Positions 7,788 through 15,076 of a stretch of DNA of 20,726 nt are shown piece by piece. The notes under the pieces were generated by a model that was not told where the DNA came from, searched no databases, and saw only the letters and a program-made list of their open reading frames with translations. Numbering within the stretch: the first letter of the stretch is position 1; every line of letters begins with the position of its first letter. A program made the translations under genes and the position numbers. Source of the stretch: an uncultured Veillonella sp. (lineage in GTDB: Bacteria > Bacillota > Negativicutes > Veillonellales > Veillonellaceae); NCBI GenBank assembly GCA_900757715.1, contig CAAEOZ010000104.1:1-20726 (forward strand), in the 5' to 3' direction.

Positions 7788-8795
7788 ATGAGATCTCAAA
7801 ATAAATATCTAGTTATATTTTTCTGCCTTTTAGTATTTCTCGCTCTTACTGTATTAATATCCTTAATGACTGGGCGATATATGCTAATGCCCACACAAGT
7901 TATAAATATTTTATCAAACGGAAGCTCTGCAGCTGCATTTGATATGGAATCCGCCGTAATTTGGAATCTTCGTATTCCTCGAATTTTACTAAACATACTT
8001 GTCGGTGGAGCTCTTGCAATAGCTGGAACCGTTTTTCAAGGTATTTTCAGAAATCCATTAGTCAGTCCGGATATATTAGGTGTCAGTTCTGGTGCAGCCT
8101 TCGGTGCTGCACTGGGAATATTAATTTCCGGAATAAATATATACGCTACGGGATTTGCACTTATCTTTGGTATTGCCAGTGTTTGCCTCACATATAGTCT
8201 AGCTCGACTAAGAAATCAAATCACATCATTATCACTGGTTTTATCAGGAATGATTGTTTCTGCTATTTTCGGAGCATTGATAGCTTTAATTAAATATGTA
8301 GCTGATCCATATGACAAATTACCGGCAATCACATATTGGTTAATGGGTAGTTTTTCTACAGCTTCCTACGAAAATGTTTCACTCGTCTCTATTCCTATCA
8401 TCTTTGGATGCGCTGTGCTATACTTTTTACGTTGGAAAATCAACATTCTCTCTATGGGAGATGAGGAAGCTACAGCGCTTGGAGTGAACCCTTTTAAGTT
8501 ACGCCTAATTATTATTGCTATGGCCACGTTAATAACTGCAGCCTGCGTAACCATCACAGGAATAATCGGTTGGGTAGGACTTGTCATTCCACATATTTGT
8601 CGCATGTTAATAGGTGTAGATCATCAGAAACTACTTCCTATCTCCATCATTGTCGGAGCTATTTTCATGATTATCGTGGATTTAATCGCACGCTCAGCTA
8701 TTGCTGCAGAAATCCCAATAGGAATAATCACCGCCTTAGTAGGGGCCCCATTCTTTGCTTGTCTTTTTTACCGAACACGAGGTGATTGGAAATGA
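7788..8795 (+). CDS. FecCD/BtuC-family permease of the ABC importer
   Basis: A 335-residue inner-membrane permease with about ten predicted helices that homodimerises to form the translocation path of a type II importer. The family marks are clear: LRIPRILLNILVGGALAIAG, then QGIFRNPLVSPDILGVSSGAAFGAALG in the first half, and GWVGLVIPHICRMLIG near the C terminus, which follows the coupling helix region that contacts the ATPase. RBS AAGGAG lies six bases before the ATG. The stop overlaps the start of the ATPase gene as ATGA, so translation of the two is probably coupled. The substrate is as unknown as for the binding protein. Confidence 0.92.
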   Translation: MRSQNKYLVIFFCLLVFLALTVLISLMTGRYMLMPTQVINILSNGSSAAAFDMESAVIWNLRIPRILLNILVGGALAIAGTVFQGIFRNPLVSPDILGVSSGAAFGAALGILISGINIYATGFALIFGIASVCLTYSLARLRNQITSLSLVLSGMIVSAIFGALIALIKYVADPYDKLPAITYWLMGSFSTASYENVSLVSIPIIFGCAVLYFLRWKINILSMGDEEATALGVNPFKLRLIIIAMATLITAACVTITGIIGWVGLVIPHICRMLIGVDHQKLLPISIIVGAIFMIIVDLIARSAIAAEIPIGIITALVGAPFFACLFYRTRGDWK

Positions 8796-9568
8796 TTTTT
8801 GAATTGAGAAACGGCTCATTTGCTTATAATAAAAAAGATTATATTTTCAAAGACATTTCTTTCACAATAAAATCGGGCGAAATATTGACTATTTTAGGCA
8901 GGAACGGGATTGGAAAAACAACATTAGTAAAATGTATCTCCCGTATACAGCAGTTACAAGAAGGCAACATATACATAAATAATCAACTAGTTAAACCCCA
9001 TGATAATGCTCCTATTGGCTATGTTCCGCAAGCAAGAGAATTATCATTTCCTTATACGGTAGAAGAAATCGTATTAATGGGACGCAGTAGACATATTGGT
9101 ATGTTTTCTGTACCTACAGATAAAGACTATGAAATAGTCCACTCTGTCCTAAAAAGAATAGGTATTTCCTCACTCGCTTCCAAAACAGCATCAAGCTTAA
9201 GTGGAGGTCAGTTGCAATTGGCATTTATTGCCAGAGCACTAGCGAGTGAACCACAACTGCTCATTATGGACGAACCAGAATCACATTTAGATTTTAAAAA
9301 TCAGTATACCATGCTTTCACTTATTCGAAACATCGTAGATGAATCTAATCTTGCTTGCATTATGAACACACATTATCCTGATCATGCACTTCAAATATCT
9401 GATAAAACTTTAATGCTAAAACCTAATAACTATATTTTAGGTACCACCAAGAATACTATAACAGAAAATAATCTGAATGATTTCTTTGATGTTCGTACCA
9501 AAATCATTGTAGGAAAAGAGGATAATAAATCCTATTCAGGGTTTATAGTACTTGGCACTAAAGAATGA
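8792..9568 (+). CDS. FecE/BtuD-family ATP-binding protein of the ABC importer
   Basis: A cytoplasmic ATPase that powers the importer. With the ATG at 8792 it has 258 residues. It shows Walker A GRNGIGKTT (36-44), the Q-loop glutamine in GYVPQ (80), the signature LSGGQ (136-140), Walker B LLIMDEP (156-162) and the switch histidine in NTHYPDH (194). An in-frame TTG six bases upstream is unlikely as the start because the ATG sits in an ATGA overlap with the permease stop behind GAGGTG. It is the last gene of the operon; a perfect palindromic terminator follows at 9681. Compared with usual FecE proteins, the C-terminal tail of about 50 residues after the H-loop is typical. Confidence 0.92.
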   Translation: MIFELRNGSFAYNKKDYIFKDISFTIKSGEILTILGRNGIGKTTLVKCISRIQQLQEGNIYINNQLVKPHDNAPIGYVPQARELSFPYTVEEIVLMGRSRHIGMFSVPTDKDYEIVHSVLKRIGISSLASKTASSLSGGQLQLAFIARALASEPQLLIMDEPESHLDFKNQYTMLSLIRNIVDESNLACIMNTHYPDHALQISDKTLMLKPNNYILGTTKNTITENNLNDFFDVRTKIIVGKEDNKSYSGFIVLGTKE

Positions 9569-9680
9569 TAAAGTTTTTTTACAATTATATATGATATTCA
9601 TTCAATAAAATTTTTAACGAAACTTACAGAACGTGCTTTCGATAATCTACAAATATAAAATAGTTACAATGCCGCTAATT

Positions 9681-9712
9681 AAAAGAGACCATCTTAAGAT
9701 GGTCTCTTTTTT
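9681..9712. terminator. Bidirectional terminator between the ABC importer and cfa
   Basis: A perfect 30-bp palindrome (9681-9710), AAAAGAGACCATCTT and its exact inverse, with T runs on both strands. It can end the plus-strand importer operon and the convergent cfa gene. Confidence 0.9.
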
Positions 9713-9739
9713 GTCCTATAAGTCTATTTTTACTCTTAC

Positions 9740-10912
9740 TTAATACCATCGTGTTAATGGCAACTCGTTCGTAACACCTTTTGTCATCAGAATTTGATGC
9801 AAGTCCATATTCCCGATGTAGAAACCTGCCGCACATCCACAAAGATACAGCTCCCACATGCGTACGAATTCACTCCCTCGTTTCGCCTCTACTTGCTCAC
9901 GGACGCCTTGGAAATTGTTATACCAATGCATTAAAGTCTTATAATAGTGATACCGTAAACTTTCAACATCGATGATATTCATATCATAGTCATAAGCGAG
10001 GCTGACCATTTCGCGAAGGGACGGCAAACATCCGCCCGGGAAGATATATTTACGAATCCAGGCACTTGTTTCCTTTTCAGATGGGTCACTGATGTAGTGG
10101 AGCAGGAACACCCCGCCGTCTTTAAGCATGTCCGATGCGTCCTCCATATACAGAGGAAAGTTAGGTCGCCCTACATGTTCAAGCATACCGATGCTGACAA
10201 TGCGGTCAAAGGTGCGACCGGAAGCCGCTACGTCGCGATAATCTATAAGCTCAATCTCAACTTGTCCTTCAAGACCATATTCTTTAATGCGTTCCTGCCC
10301 TTTTTTCCATTGTTCTTCGGAAAGAGTACACCCATAGCCCTTAACACCGTATTTACGAGCCGCCTCAATGAGAAGAAATCCCCAACCGCAACCGATATCA
10401 AGTAAAGTCATCCCTTCTTTTAAATATAATTTATCAAGAATATGATGCACCTTTTGATATTGCGCATCTTTAAGACTATCATCGTCATGCTTAAAATACG
10501 CACAGGAATAGCTCATGGTTTCATCGAGCCACAATTTATAGAATTCATTGCCTAAATCATAATGGGAAGATACTTGTTGTTTTTGATCTTTCTTTTTAAG
10601 ACCTGCATTAAAGAGCGAGCTAAGTACCTTACGATTGATAGAGTCCTTACCTACATGACCAAGGACTACACAAAGGGCTTTAAACAAATCCCCTTCAATT
10701 TCGATATCTTTACGCATATATGCTTCACCGAGGGCAAGTTCTGCGGATATTAACAAATCCTTCTTGGGAATATCGCGATTAACGATGACGGTAAACTCGG
10801 ATTCTCCGTCACCGATTGTATATTCATTATCTCCAATTTTTACGGTAAAACAATGATCATTGAAGCGTTCTAAATAATGGACTAAGAAACTATCAAATAG
10901 CTTGGAAAACAT
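9740..10912 (-). CDS. cfa: Cyclopropane-fatty-acyl-phospholipid synthase
   Basis: A SAM-dependent enzyme that adds a methylene group across the double bond of unsaturated acyl chains in membrane phospholipids, usually on entry into stationary phase or under acid stress. The 390-residue protein has an N-terminal lipid-associated domain (about 1-105) and a methyltransferase domain. SHYDLGNEFYKLWLDETMSYSCAYF (116-140) is the family hallmark, LLDIGCGWG (170-178) is the SAM-binding motif I, and SIGMLEHVG (240-248) contains the EH pair at the bicarbonate/active site. The start ATG follows AAAGGAAG. It is monocistronic, divergent from ychF across a long AT-rich spacer and convergent with the importer operon. 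Confidence 0.93.
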   Translation of the reverse strand: MFSKLFDSFLVHYLERFNDHCFTVKIGDNEYTIGDGESEFTVIVNRDIPKKDLLISAELALGEAYMRKDIEIEGDLFKALCVVLGHVGKDSINRKVLSSLFNAGLKKKDQKQQVSSHYDLGNEFYKLWLDETMSYSCAYFKHDDDSLKDAQYQKVHHILDKLYLKEGMTLLDIGCGWGFLLIEAARKYGVKGYGCTLSEEQWKKGQERIKEYGLEGQVEIELIDYRDVAASGRTFDRIVSIGMLEHVGRPNFPLYMEDASDMLKDGGVFLLHYISDPSEKETSAWIRKYIFPGGCLPSLREMVSLAYDYDMNIIDVESLRYHYYKTLMHWYNNFQGVREQVEAKRGSEFVRMWELYLCGCAAGFYIGNMDLHQILMTKGVTNELPLTRWY

Positions 10913-11266
10913 ACTGAACTTCCTTTCCTATTAACTTTCACTATATAGGTTTAAAAATATATACATTAACATGATTGGATACATTCCATCCCCTTATTAA
11001 TTTATATACCTATAAATTATATCAATATAGTTACGGTGAATAAAAATCTATATTAATCCTATATTTTAATATGAACTTATCACATTTTTTAATTAATATA
11101 TTTAACTCTATTTATATTATAGCACTTTGAAATAATCTATTTTATATTTATAGAGTAGCTCCATCCTATTAGTATGGTATAATATTTATTTGATAAGGTT
11201 TATAACAAACTATTGCGATAAACTTTCACAAAGAACGAAATCAATTTGTTAATAAAAGGTGGTACC
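10913..11266. other. Intergenic spacer between cfa and ychF
   Basis: A 354-base, very AT-rich divergent spacer. I see an extended -10 promoter for ychF at 11175-11183 and a weak TATATA (10942-10947, minus strand) that could serve cfa. A TTG at 11246 opens the ychF frame early but precedes its ribosome site. No gene, RNA or repeat is supported in the rest. Confidence 0.6.
11175..11183 (+). promoter_or_regulatory. Extended -10 promoter of ychF
   Basis: TGGTATAAT is a perfect extended -10. No convincing -35 is visible at 17-18 bases upstream. The leader would be about 75 nt. Confidence 0.55.
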
Positions 11267-12373
11267 ATGAGCACAAATTTAGAAGTAGGCATCGTAGGCC
11301 TTCCAAATGTTGGTAAAAGTACATTATTCAACGCTATCACAAAAGCGGGCGCTGAAGCTGCCAATTATCCATTCTGTACAATTGAACCTAACGTAGGTGT
11401 CGTTGACGTTCCAGATAATCGTTTAGCCGTATTGGCTGAAATGTTCGGGTCCAAACGCATCCTCCCTGCTGCTATGCGCTTCGTAGATATTGCTGGCCTC
11501 GTAGAAGGTGCATCCAAGGGCGAAGGTTTGGGTAATAAATTCCTTAGCCATATCCGCCAAGTAGATGCGATAGCACAAGTTATTCGTTGTTTCGATGACC
11601 CTAACATCACTCACGTTTCTGGCTCTATTGACCCAATCCGTGACATCGAAATCATAAATACTGAGCTCTGCCTTGCTGATCTTGAATCCGTAGAAAAACG
11701 AAAACAACGCATCGAAAAAATCGCCAAATCTGGCGATAAAGATGCTCGTGCTGAACTGCCATTATTGGAACGCATCATCGAAGGTTTAGGTGAAGCAAAA
11801 CCCGTTCGTGCACAAGGTCTTGAAGAAGAAGAATTGGAAATGATCAAAGAGTTGACATTGCTTACAGCTAAACCATCTCTTTATGTAGCCAACATTTCCG
11901 AAGATGAAGTATCTGATTATTCTGCCAACGAATATGTAAAACGCGTAGAGGAATATGCGAAAAACGAAGGCGCTGGTATCGTTGTTGTGTCCGCACGTAT
12001 CGAGTCCGAAATTGCAGAGTTATCCGAAGAAGAATCCGCTGCATTCCTTGAAGATCTTGGCCTTGAAGAGTCTGGCTTAACTAAACTTATCAAAGCAAGT
12101 TATGCTCTTTTAGGTCTCATCAACTACTTCACAGCTGGTGAAATGGAAGCTCGTGCATGGACAATCGTAAACGGTACAAAAGCTCCTCAGGCGGCTGGTA
12201 AAATCCACTCTGATATCGAAAAAGGCTTTATCCGTGCTGAAATCGTATCCTTCGATGACTTACAAGCTTGTGGTAGCCAAAACGCGGCTAAAGAAAAAGG
12301 TCTTGTACGCCTTGAAGGTAAAGAGTACGTTATAAAAGACGGCGATGTAACACACTTCCGCTTCAACGTATAA
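11267..12373 (+). CDS. ychF: YchF/OLA1-family ribosome-associated ATPase
   Basis: A universally conserved P-loop protein of the Obg class that binds ribosomes and prefers ATP; it is linked to translation control and oxidative-stress responses. The 368-residue form starts at the ATG at 11267 behind AAAGGTGG; an upstream TTG at 11246 lies before that ribosome site and is rejected. Domains: G domain with P-loop GLPNVGKST (11-19), switch II DIAGLVEGASKGEGLGNKF (74-92), the NxxE motif in YVANISE (206-212) that replaces NKxD and explains ATP preference, a coiled-coil insertion (about 130-200) and a C-terminal TGS domain (about 284-368, ending DGDVTHFRFNV). It is monocistronic with a strong terminator and biased codon use. 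Confidence 0.95.
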   Translation: MSTNLEVGIVGLPNVGKSTLFNAITKAGAEAANYPFCTIEPNVGVVDVPDNRLAVLAEMFGSKRILPAAMRFVDIAGLVEGASKGEGLGNKFLSHIRQVDAIAQVIRCFDDPNITHVSGSIDPIRDIEIINTELCLADLESVEKRKQRIEKIAKSGDKDARAELPLLERIIEGLGEAKPVRAQGLEEEELEMIKELTLLTAKPSLYVANISEDEVSDYSANEYVKRVEEYAKNEGAGIVVVSARIESEIAELSEEESAAFLEDLGLEESGLTKLIKASYALLGLINYFTAGEMEARAWTIVNGTKAPQAAGKIHSDIEKGFIRAEIVSFDDLQACGSQNAAKEKGLVRLEGKEYVIKDGDVTHFRFNV

Positions 12374-12388
12374 ACAAATTTATATAAC

Positions 12389-12423
12389 AAAAACCAGTAA
12401 ATCCTATGATTTACTGGTTTTTT
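12389..12423. terminator. Bidirectional terminator between ychF and csbD
   Basis: A stem AAAACCAGTAAATC/GATTTACTGGTTTT (arms within 12390-12403 and 12409-12422), with T runs on both strands. It serves ychF on the plus strand and the csbD-like gene on the minus strand. Confidence 0.88.
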
Positions 12424-12450
12424 ATTGCTATGATAGCCTGTTATTTAAAA

Positions 12451-12687
12451 TTATTTATCGTCTTTATGGAGAACATTTTTGACGCCACTAATCGCACCGT
12501 CTACAGCATCTTTAACATCTTCAGCTGTTTTTTTGAGATCTTCAGCAACATCATGTGCAACGTCCTTAACTTTTGCAGCTGTATTTTCTACAACACCTTC
12601 TGCTTCCAATTTTTTGTCACCAGTTAATTTACCTGCATTTTCTTTTAATGCACCTTTAGCTTGGTTTAATTTATCGTCTAATGCCAT
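12451..12687 (-). CDS. CsbD-family small stress protein
   Basis: A small, highly charged, Ala/Lys/Asp-rich helical protein of the CsbD family, which is induced by general stress in many bacteria; its biochemical role is unknown. The N-terminal MALDDKLNQAKGALKENAGKLTGDKKLEAEG is the family signature (KGxLKExxGKxTGDxxLExEG), followed by amphipathic repeats such as KVKDVAHDVAEDLKKTAEDVKDAVDGA. I choose the ATG at 12687 (78 residues) because the family begins there and AAAGGAT precedes it. An ATG at 12705 with its own AAAAGGAT would add MKGSII and cannot be excluded. The gene follows the GlsB-like gene by 66 bases, probably in one transcript, and ends at the terminator shared with ychF. Confidence 0.85.
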   Translation of the reverse strand: MALDDKLNQAKGALKENAGKLTGDKKLEAEGVVENTAAKVKDVAHDVAEDLKKTAEDVKDAVDGAISGVKNVLHKDDK

Positions 12688-12753
12688 TATTATGGATCCT
12701 TTCATGTAAAATCCTTTTAGCTATTTACCTATATGTTTACAAAGAAATTGCTA

Positions 12754-12990
12754 TCATTTCTTTCCGAAGAAAAACGAAACAACAGCAACAACAATTACTG
12801 CACCTAAAACAGAAGGAATTAATGCCATACCAGCAAGACTTGGTCCCCATGTACCAAATATTGCTTGACCTACCGACGAACCAATTAAGCCAGCAACAAC
12901 ATTGGCAATGATACCCATTGCACCACCTTTGTTAGTGATAGCACCTGCTAGAAAACCGATAAAACCACCAACGATAATTGACCATAACAT
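12754..12990 (-). CDS. GlsB/YeaQ/YmgE-family small membrane protein
   Basis: A 78-residue membrane protein of the transglycosylase-associated (GlsB/YeaQ/YmgE) family. It has three hydrophobic segments with glycine zippers: IIVGGFIGFLAGAI, MGIIANVVAGLIGSSVGQAIFG and SVLGAVIVVAVVSFFFG, ending in the basic tail GKK. Family members are stress-induced in several bacteria; the function is not known. The start follows GGAAGGAG at a good distance. It lies directly upstream of the CsbD-like gene, and the pairing of these two families suggests a small envelope/general-stress unit. Confidence 0.85.
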   Translation of the reverse strand: MLWSIIVGGFIGFLAGAITNKGGAMGIIANVVAGLIGSSVGQAIFGTWGPSLAGMALIPSVLGAVIVVAVVSFFFGKK

Positions 12991-13147
12991 ACGATCACTC
13001 CTTCCTATTTAATCAATATATTTATAATATCCTACCAAATTATATGGGCTTTATAAATATAATAAATAATCTGTATATTTATAATATACCATTCATTTCT
13101 AAAGATTAGATGAAGAAATTCGATGTAGTTATAAAAGTCACAATTGA

Positions 13148-13855
13148 TTAAACTACGGTAACAATTTCATCCATTGTACGGCGTGTTTTATTTCGATGTG
13201 GCTCTTCATCGCGATAGCCAAAGGCGGCCATCACAGCAACACCAAAGTGCTTCGTATCAAAGAGACCTAATTCATCGCCTAAGAGGGCTGTCATCTTATC
13301 TTGATTGAAGCCTTCTAACGCACAGGAGTCAAGACCTTCATAGGCAGCCATAGTCATCATATTCGCCATAACGATATATGCTTGTTTAGAGGACCAATCA
13401 AAAGCAGCACGTTCAGACTCAAATGTTTTATAGTCTTCCGTAGTAAACTGAGCATATTTTTCTTTATAAATAGCATCTACTTCAGCAGGCAATTCTTTAA
13501 CCTCTTCTTGAATGTAGCGTACATAAGGAGAAGCAAATTCTAAATCTACCTTTTTACGTGTTAAGAACACTACCAAATGACTTGCTTCTAGACCAGCTAA
13601 AATACCCCAACCATGAGCTTTCATCTTTTCACGAATCTCTGGGTTTTGAACGACTAATAACTGATACGCCTCAAAGCCTAGGGATGTTGGAGACAAACGC
13701 GCTGCCTGTAAGATAGCATTCCAGTCTTCATCACTAATCTTTTTAGTACTATCAAATTTCTTACATGCATAACGATATGTCATAGCATATTCTAAATCTT
13801 TTCGATCAAATTTAGGGGCTGTTAATTTTATATTATCTATTTCATACTTACTCAT
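13148..13855 (-). CDS. Nitroreductase-family NAD(P)H oxidoreductase
   Basis: An FMN-dependent oxidoreductase of the nitroreductase superfamily (NfsB/YdgI-like), cytoplasmic and usually homodimeric. Visible marks: RYACKKFDSTKKISDEDWNAILQAARLSPTSLGFEAYQLLVV near the N terminus (FMN-phosphate contacts and dimer region), MANMMTMAAYEGLDSCALEGFN in the middle, and a C-terminal FGYRDEEPHRNKTRRTMDEIV where arginines usually contact FMN. A first ATG at 13867 is rejected because GGAGGT, the ribosome site, lies within its second and third codons; the ATG at 13855 gives 235 residues. The physiological substrate is unknown. It stands alone between the selenium operon terminator and the glsB-csbD pair. No clear terminator follows it, so read-through into that pair is possible. 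Confidence 0.88.
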   Translation of the reverse strand: MSKYEIDNIKLTAPKFDRKDLEYAMTYRYACKKFDSTKKISDEDWNAILQAARLSPTSLGFEAYQLLVVQNPEIREKMKAHGWGILAGLEASHLVVFLTRKKVDLEFASPYVRYIQEEVKELPAEVDAIYKEKYAQFTTEDYKTFESERAAFDWSSKQAYIVMANMMTMAAYEGLDSCALEGFNQDKMTALLGDELGLFDTKHFGVAVMAAFGYRDEEPHRNKTRRTMDEIVTVV

Positions 13856-13892
13856 ATGTACCTCCATAATTGATAAAAAATATCATATTCCT

Positions 13893-13901
13893 ATAGTACC
13901 A
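13893..13901 (-). promoter_or_regulatory. Possible extended -10 promoter of the nitroreductase gene
   Basis: On the minus strand TGGTACTAT is an extended -10 about 38 bases before the ATG. No clear -35 is seen. It lies just downstream of the terminator of the preceding selenium operon, so a promoter is expected here. Confidence 0.35.
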
Positions 13902-13935
13902 TACTCACCGTTCAAATTATATGAAGATTAACACT

Positions 13936-13968
13936 AAAACCAAAAAGCCTAGACATTGTCTAGGCTTT
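13936..13968 (-). terminator. Terminator of the selenium operon
   Basis: Perfect 11-bp stem AAAGCCTAGAC/GTCTAGGCTTT (13944-13954 and 13958-13968) with a three-base loop, followed on the minus strand by TTGGTTTTAG. The upstream arm contains the last two codons and the TAG stop of the DUF3343 gene, so coding and terminator overlap. Confidence 0.8.
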
Positions 13969-14217
13969 ATACGGTACAGCTAGCTCGCCCTTTTCATACC
14001 AAAATAAGCCAGATGTACTAATTTTATGTTCTTTTAAAATGGTCTTTACTTGATCCACTATACTTGAGTCTATTGCAATAGATAAACCGCACATATCGTA
14101 AAGCTCTGGAGGGGTAGCCATCAACTGATGAGGCACCTCTAATTCTGTTAATACTTTGTCTGCCTTATCGCCAAAGTAATAGGAAGTAAAGACGACTAGT
14201 AATTTTTTATTTTCCAA
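13960..14217 (-). CDS. DUF3343 putative Se/S carrier-like protein
   Basis: An 85-residue protein of the DUF3343 family, described as putative selenium/sulfur carrier-like and often found beside yedF and selD. The compact ferredoxin-like pattern is visible: LLVVFTSYYFGDKADKVLTELEVPHQLMATPPEL, then DMCGLSIAID with the single conserved Cys (C43), and a second half VDQVKTILKEHKISTSGLFWYEKGE. The start is a TTG at 14217 seven bases after a perfect AGGAGG; no in-frame ATG is available nearby. It is the last gene of the DUF951-selD-yedF unit, 112 bases after yedF, and its stop lies in the terminator stem. Its role in selenium delivery is inferred from family and context. Confidence 0.85.
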   Translation of the reverse strand: MENKKLLVVFTSYYFGDKADKVLTELEVPHQLMATPPELYDMCGLSIAIDSSIVDQVKTILKEHKISTSGLFWYEKGELAVPYKA

Positions 14218-14329
14218 TGCCTCACCTCCTCTAATACCTACTAAGCTTGGATTTTTTATATGCCAGTTTGAATCTAAGAAATATAAACACTCATCGGAGT
14301 CGACAAATTAAACACTATAACGCTAAAAA

Positions 14330-14932
14330 TTATAGCTTAACAATATTATCGCCTAAAATAGAATCTGTAATAGCATACATATTTGTAATGCTACCCACGC
14401 CAAGCTCTTCTTTTACCCCATAGAAATCAAGACAAATACCACACGCTGCAATTTCAACACCAAGATCAGCTAGTTTTTTAATATTTTCTAAATGAACCGA
14501 ATCATTTACAACCATCTTAACACTGCTGTTAATAAAATAAATTTTAGCAGGTTTCACATCCGCTTCAAGCATGCACACCCAGAAGGTTTTCATCAAATTG
14601 CGACCAAGCTCTTCACTTCCTTCACCAAGGTAATCCTTTGTCATCAAAACGACGCGATTACCATAGTTCAAGGGCTCACAACTAACTTCAGTTACCGGAT
14701 TCGCATTAGGTGTCAGTGTAAGATAGAAATCCTTGCCATCTTGGCGAACTTCCACACCATAACCACGAGACTTACCAAACTTCGCTACATTATCGCGACT
14801 CACTTCATTATCTACAATAGTTGTAATAATAGCACTTGGATTCGCATCACTTACCTTCTTGGTCTCGATAACAGGTTTTGGACATAAGCTACCGCGCACA
14901 TCTACAGTTAATTCGTTTGTATTGCTCATCAT
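14330..14932 (-). CDS. yedF: Selenium-metabolism protein YedF (TusA-DsrE fusion)
   Basis: A 200-residue two-domain protein. The N-terminal TusA-like domain (about 1-78) begins ELTVDVRGSLCPKPVIETKK with the CPxP motif and presumed acceptor Cys17. The C-terminal DsrE-like domain (about 90-200) carries EIAACGICLDFYGV with two more cysteines. This architecture matches the selenium-associated YedF family, thought to handle selenium or sulfur for selenophosphate-dependent pathways; the exact reaction is not established. Two consecutive ATG codons follow AGAGGTG and either may start. It is separated from selD by 144 bases holding a seven-copy heptamer repeat, unusual within an operon. Confidence 0.88.
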   Translation of the reverse strand: MMSNTNELTVDVRGSLCPKPVIETKKVSDANPSAIITTIVDNEVSRDNVAKFGKSRGYGVEVRQDGKDFYLTLTPNANPVTEVSCEPLNYGNRVVLMTKDYLGEGSEELGRNLMKTFWVCMLEADVKPAKIYFINSSVKMVVNDSVHLENIKKLADLGVEIAACGICLDFYGVKEELGVGSITNMYAITDSILGDNIVKL

Positions 14933-14968
14933 ACACCTCTTTATATAACATTATATGTTTTGTGAAAG

Positions 14969-15017
14969 TATCAGCTATCAGCTATCAGCTATCAGCTATC
15001 AGCTATCAGCTATCAGC
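14969..15017. repeat. Seven tandem copies of the heptamer TATCAGC
   Basis: TATCAGC is repeated exactly seven times without a mismatch (49 bases), plus a partial TA. It lies in the selD-yedF spacer, ending 36 bases upstream of the yedF ATG. On the transcribed (minus) strand the unit reads GCTGATA. It is non-coding, so copy-number change would alter spacing, not frame. Confidence 0.97.
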
Positions 15018-15076
15018 TAATAATATTTTATATAAATAGCTAAACCAATACTATACATTACTTAACTTTTATGATT

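Noticed and set aside
11246..11266. Upstream TTG start for ychF, adding seven residues
   Set aside because: The ribosome site AAAGGTGG lies within those codons and the family begins at MSTNLEVGIVGLPNVGKS.
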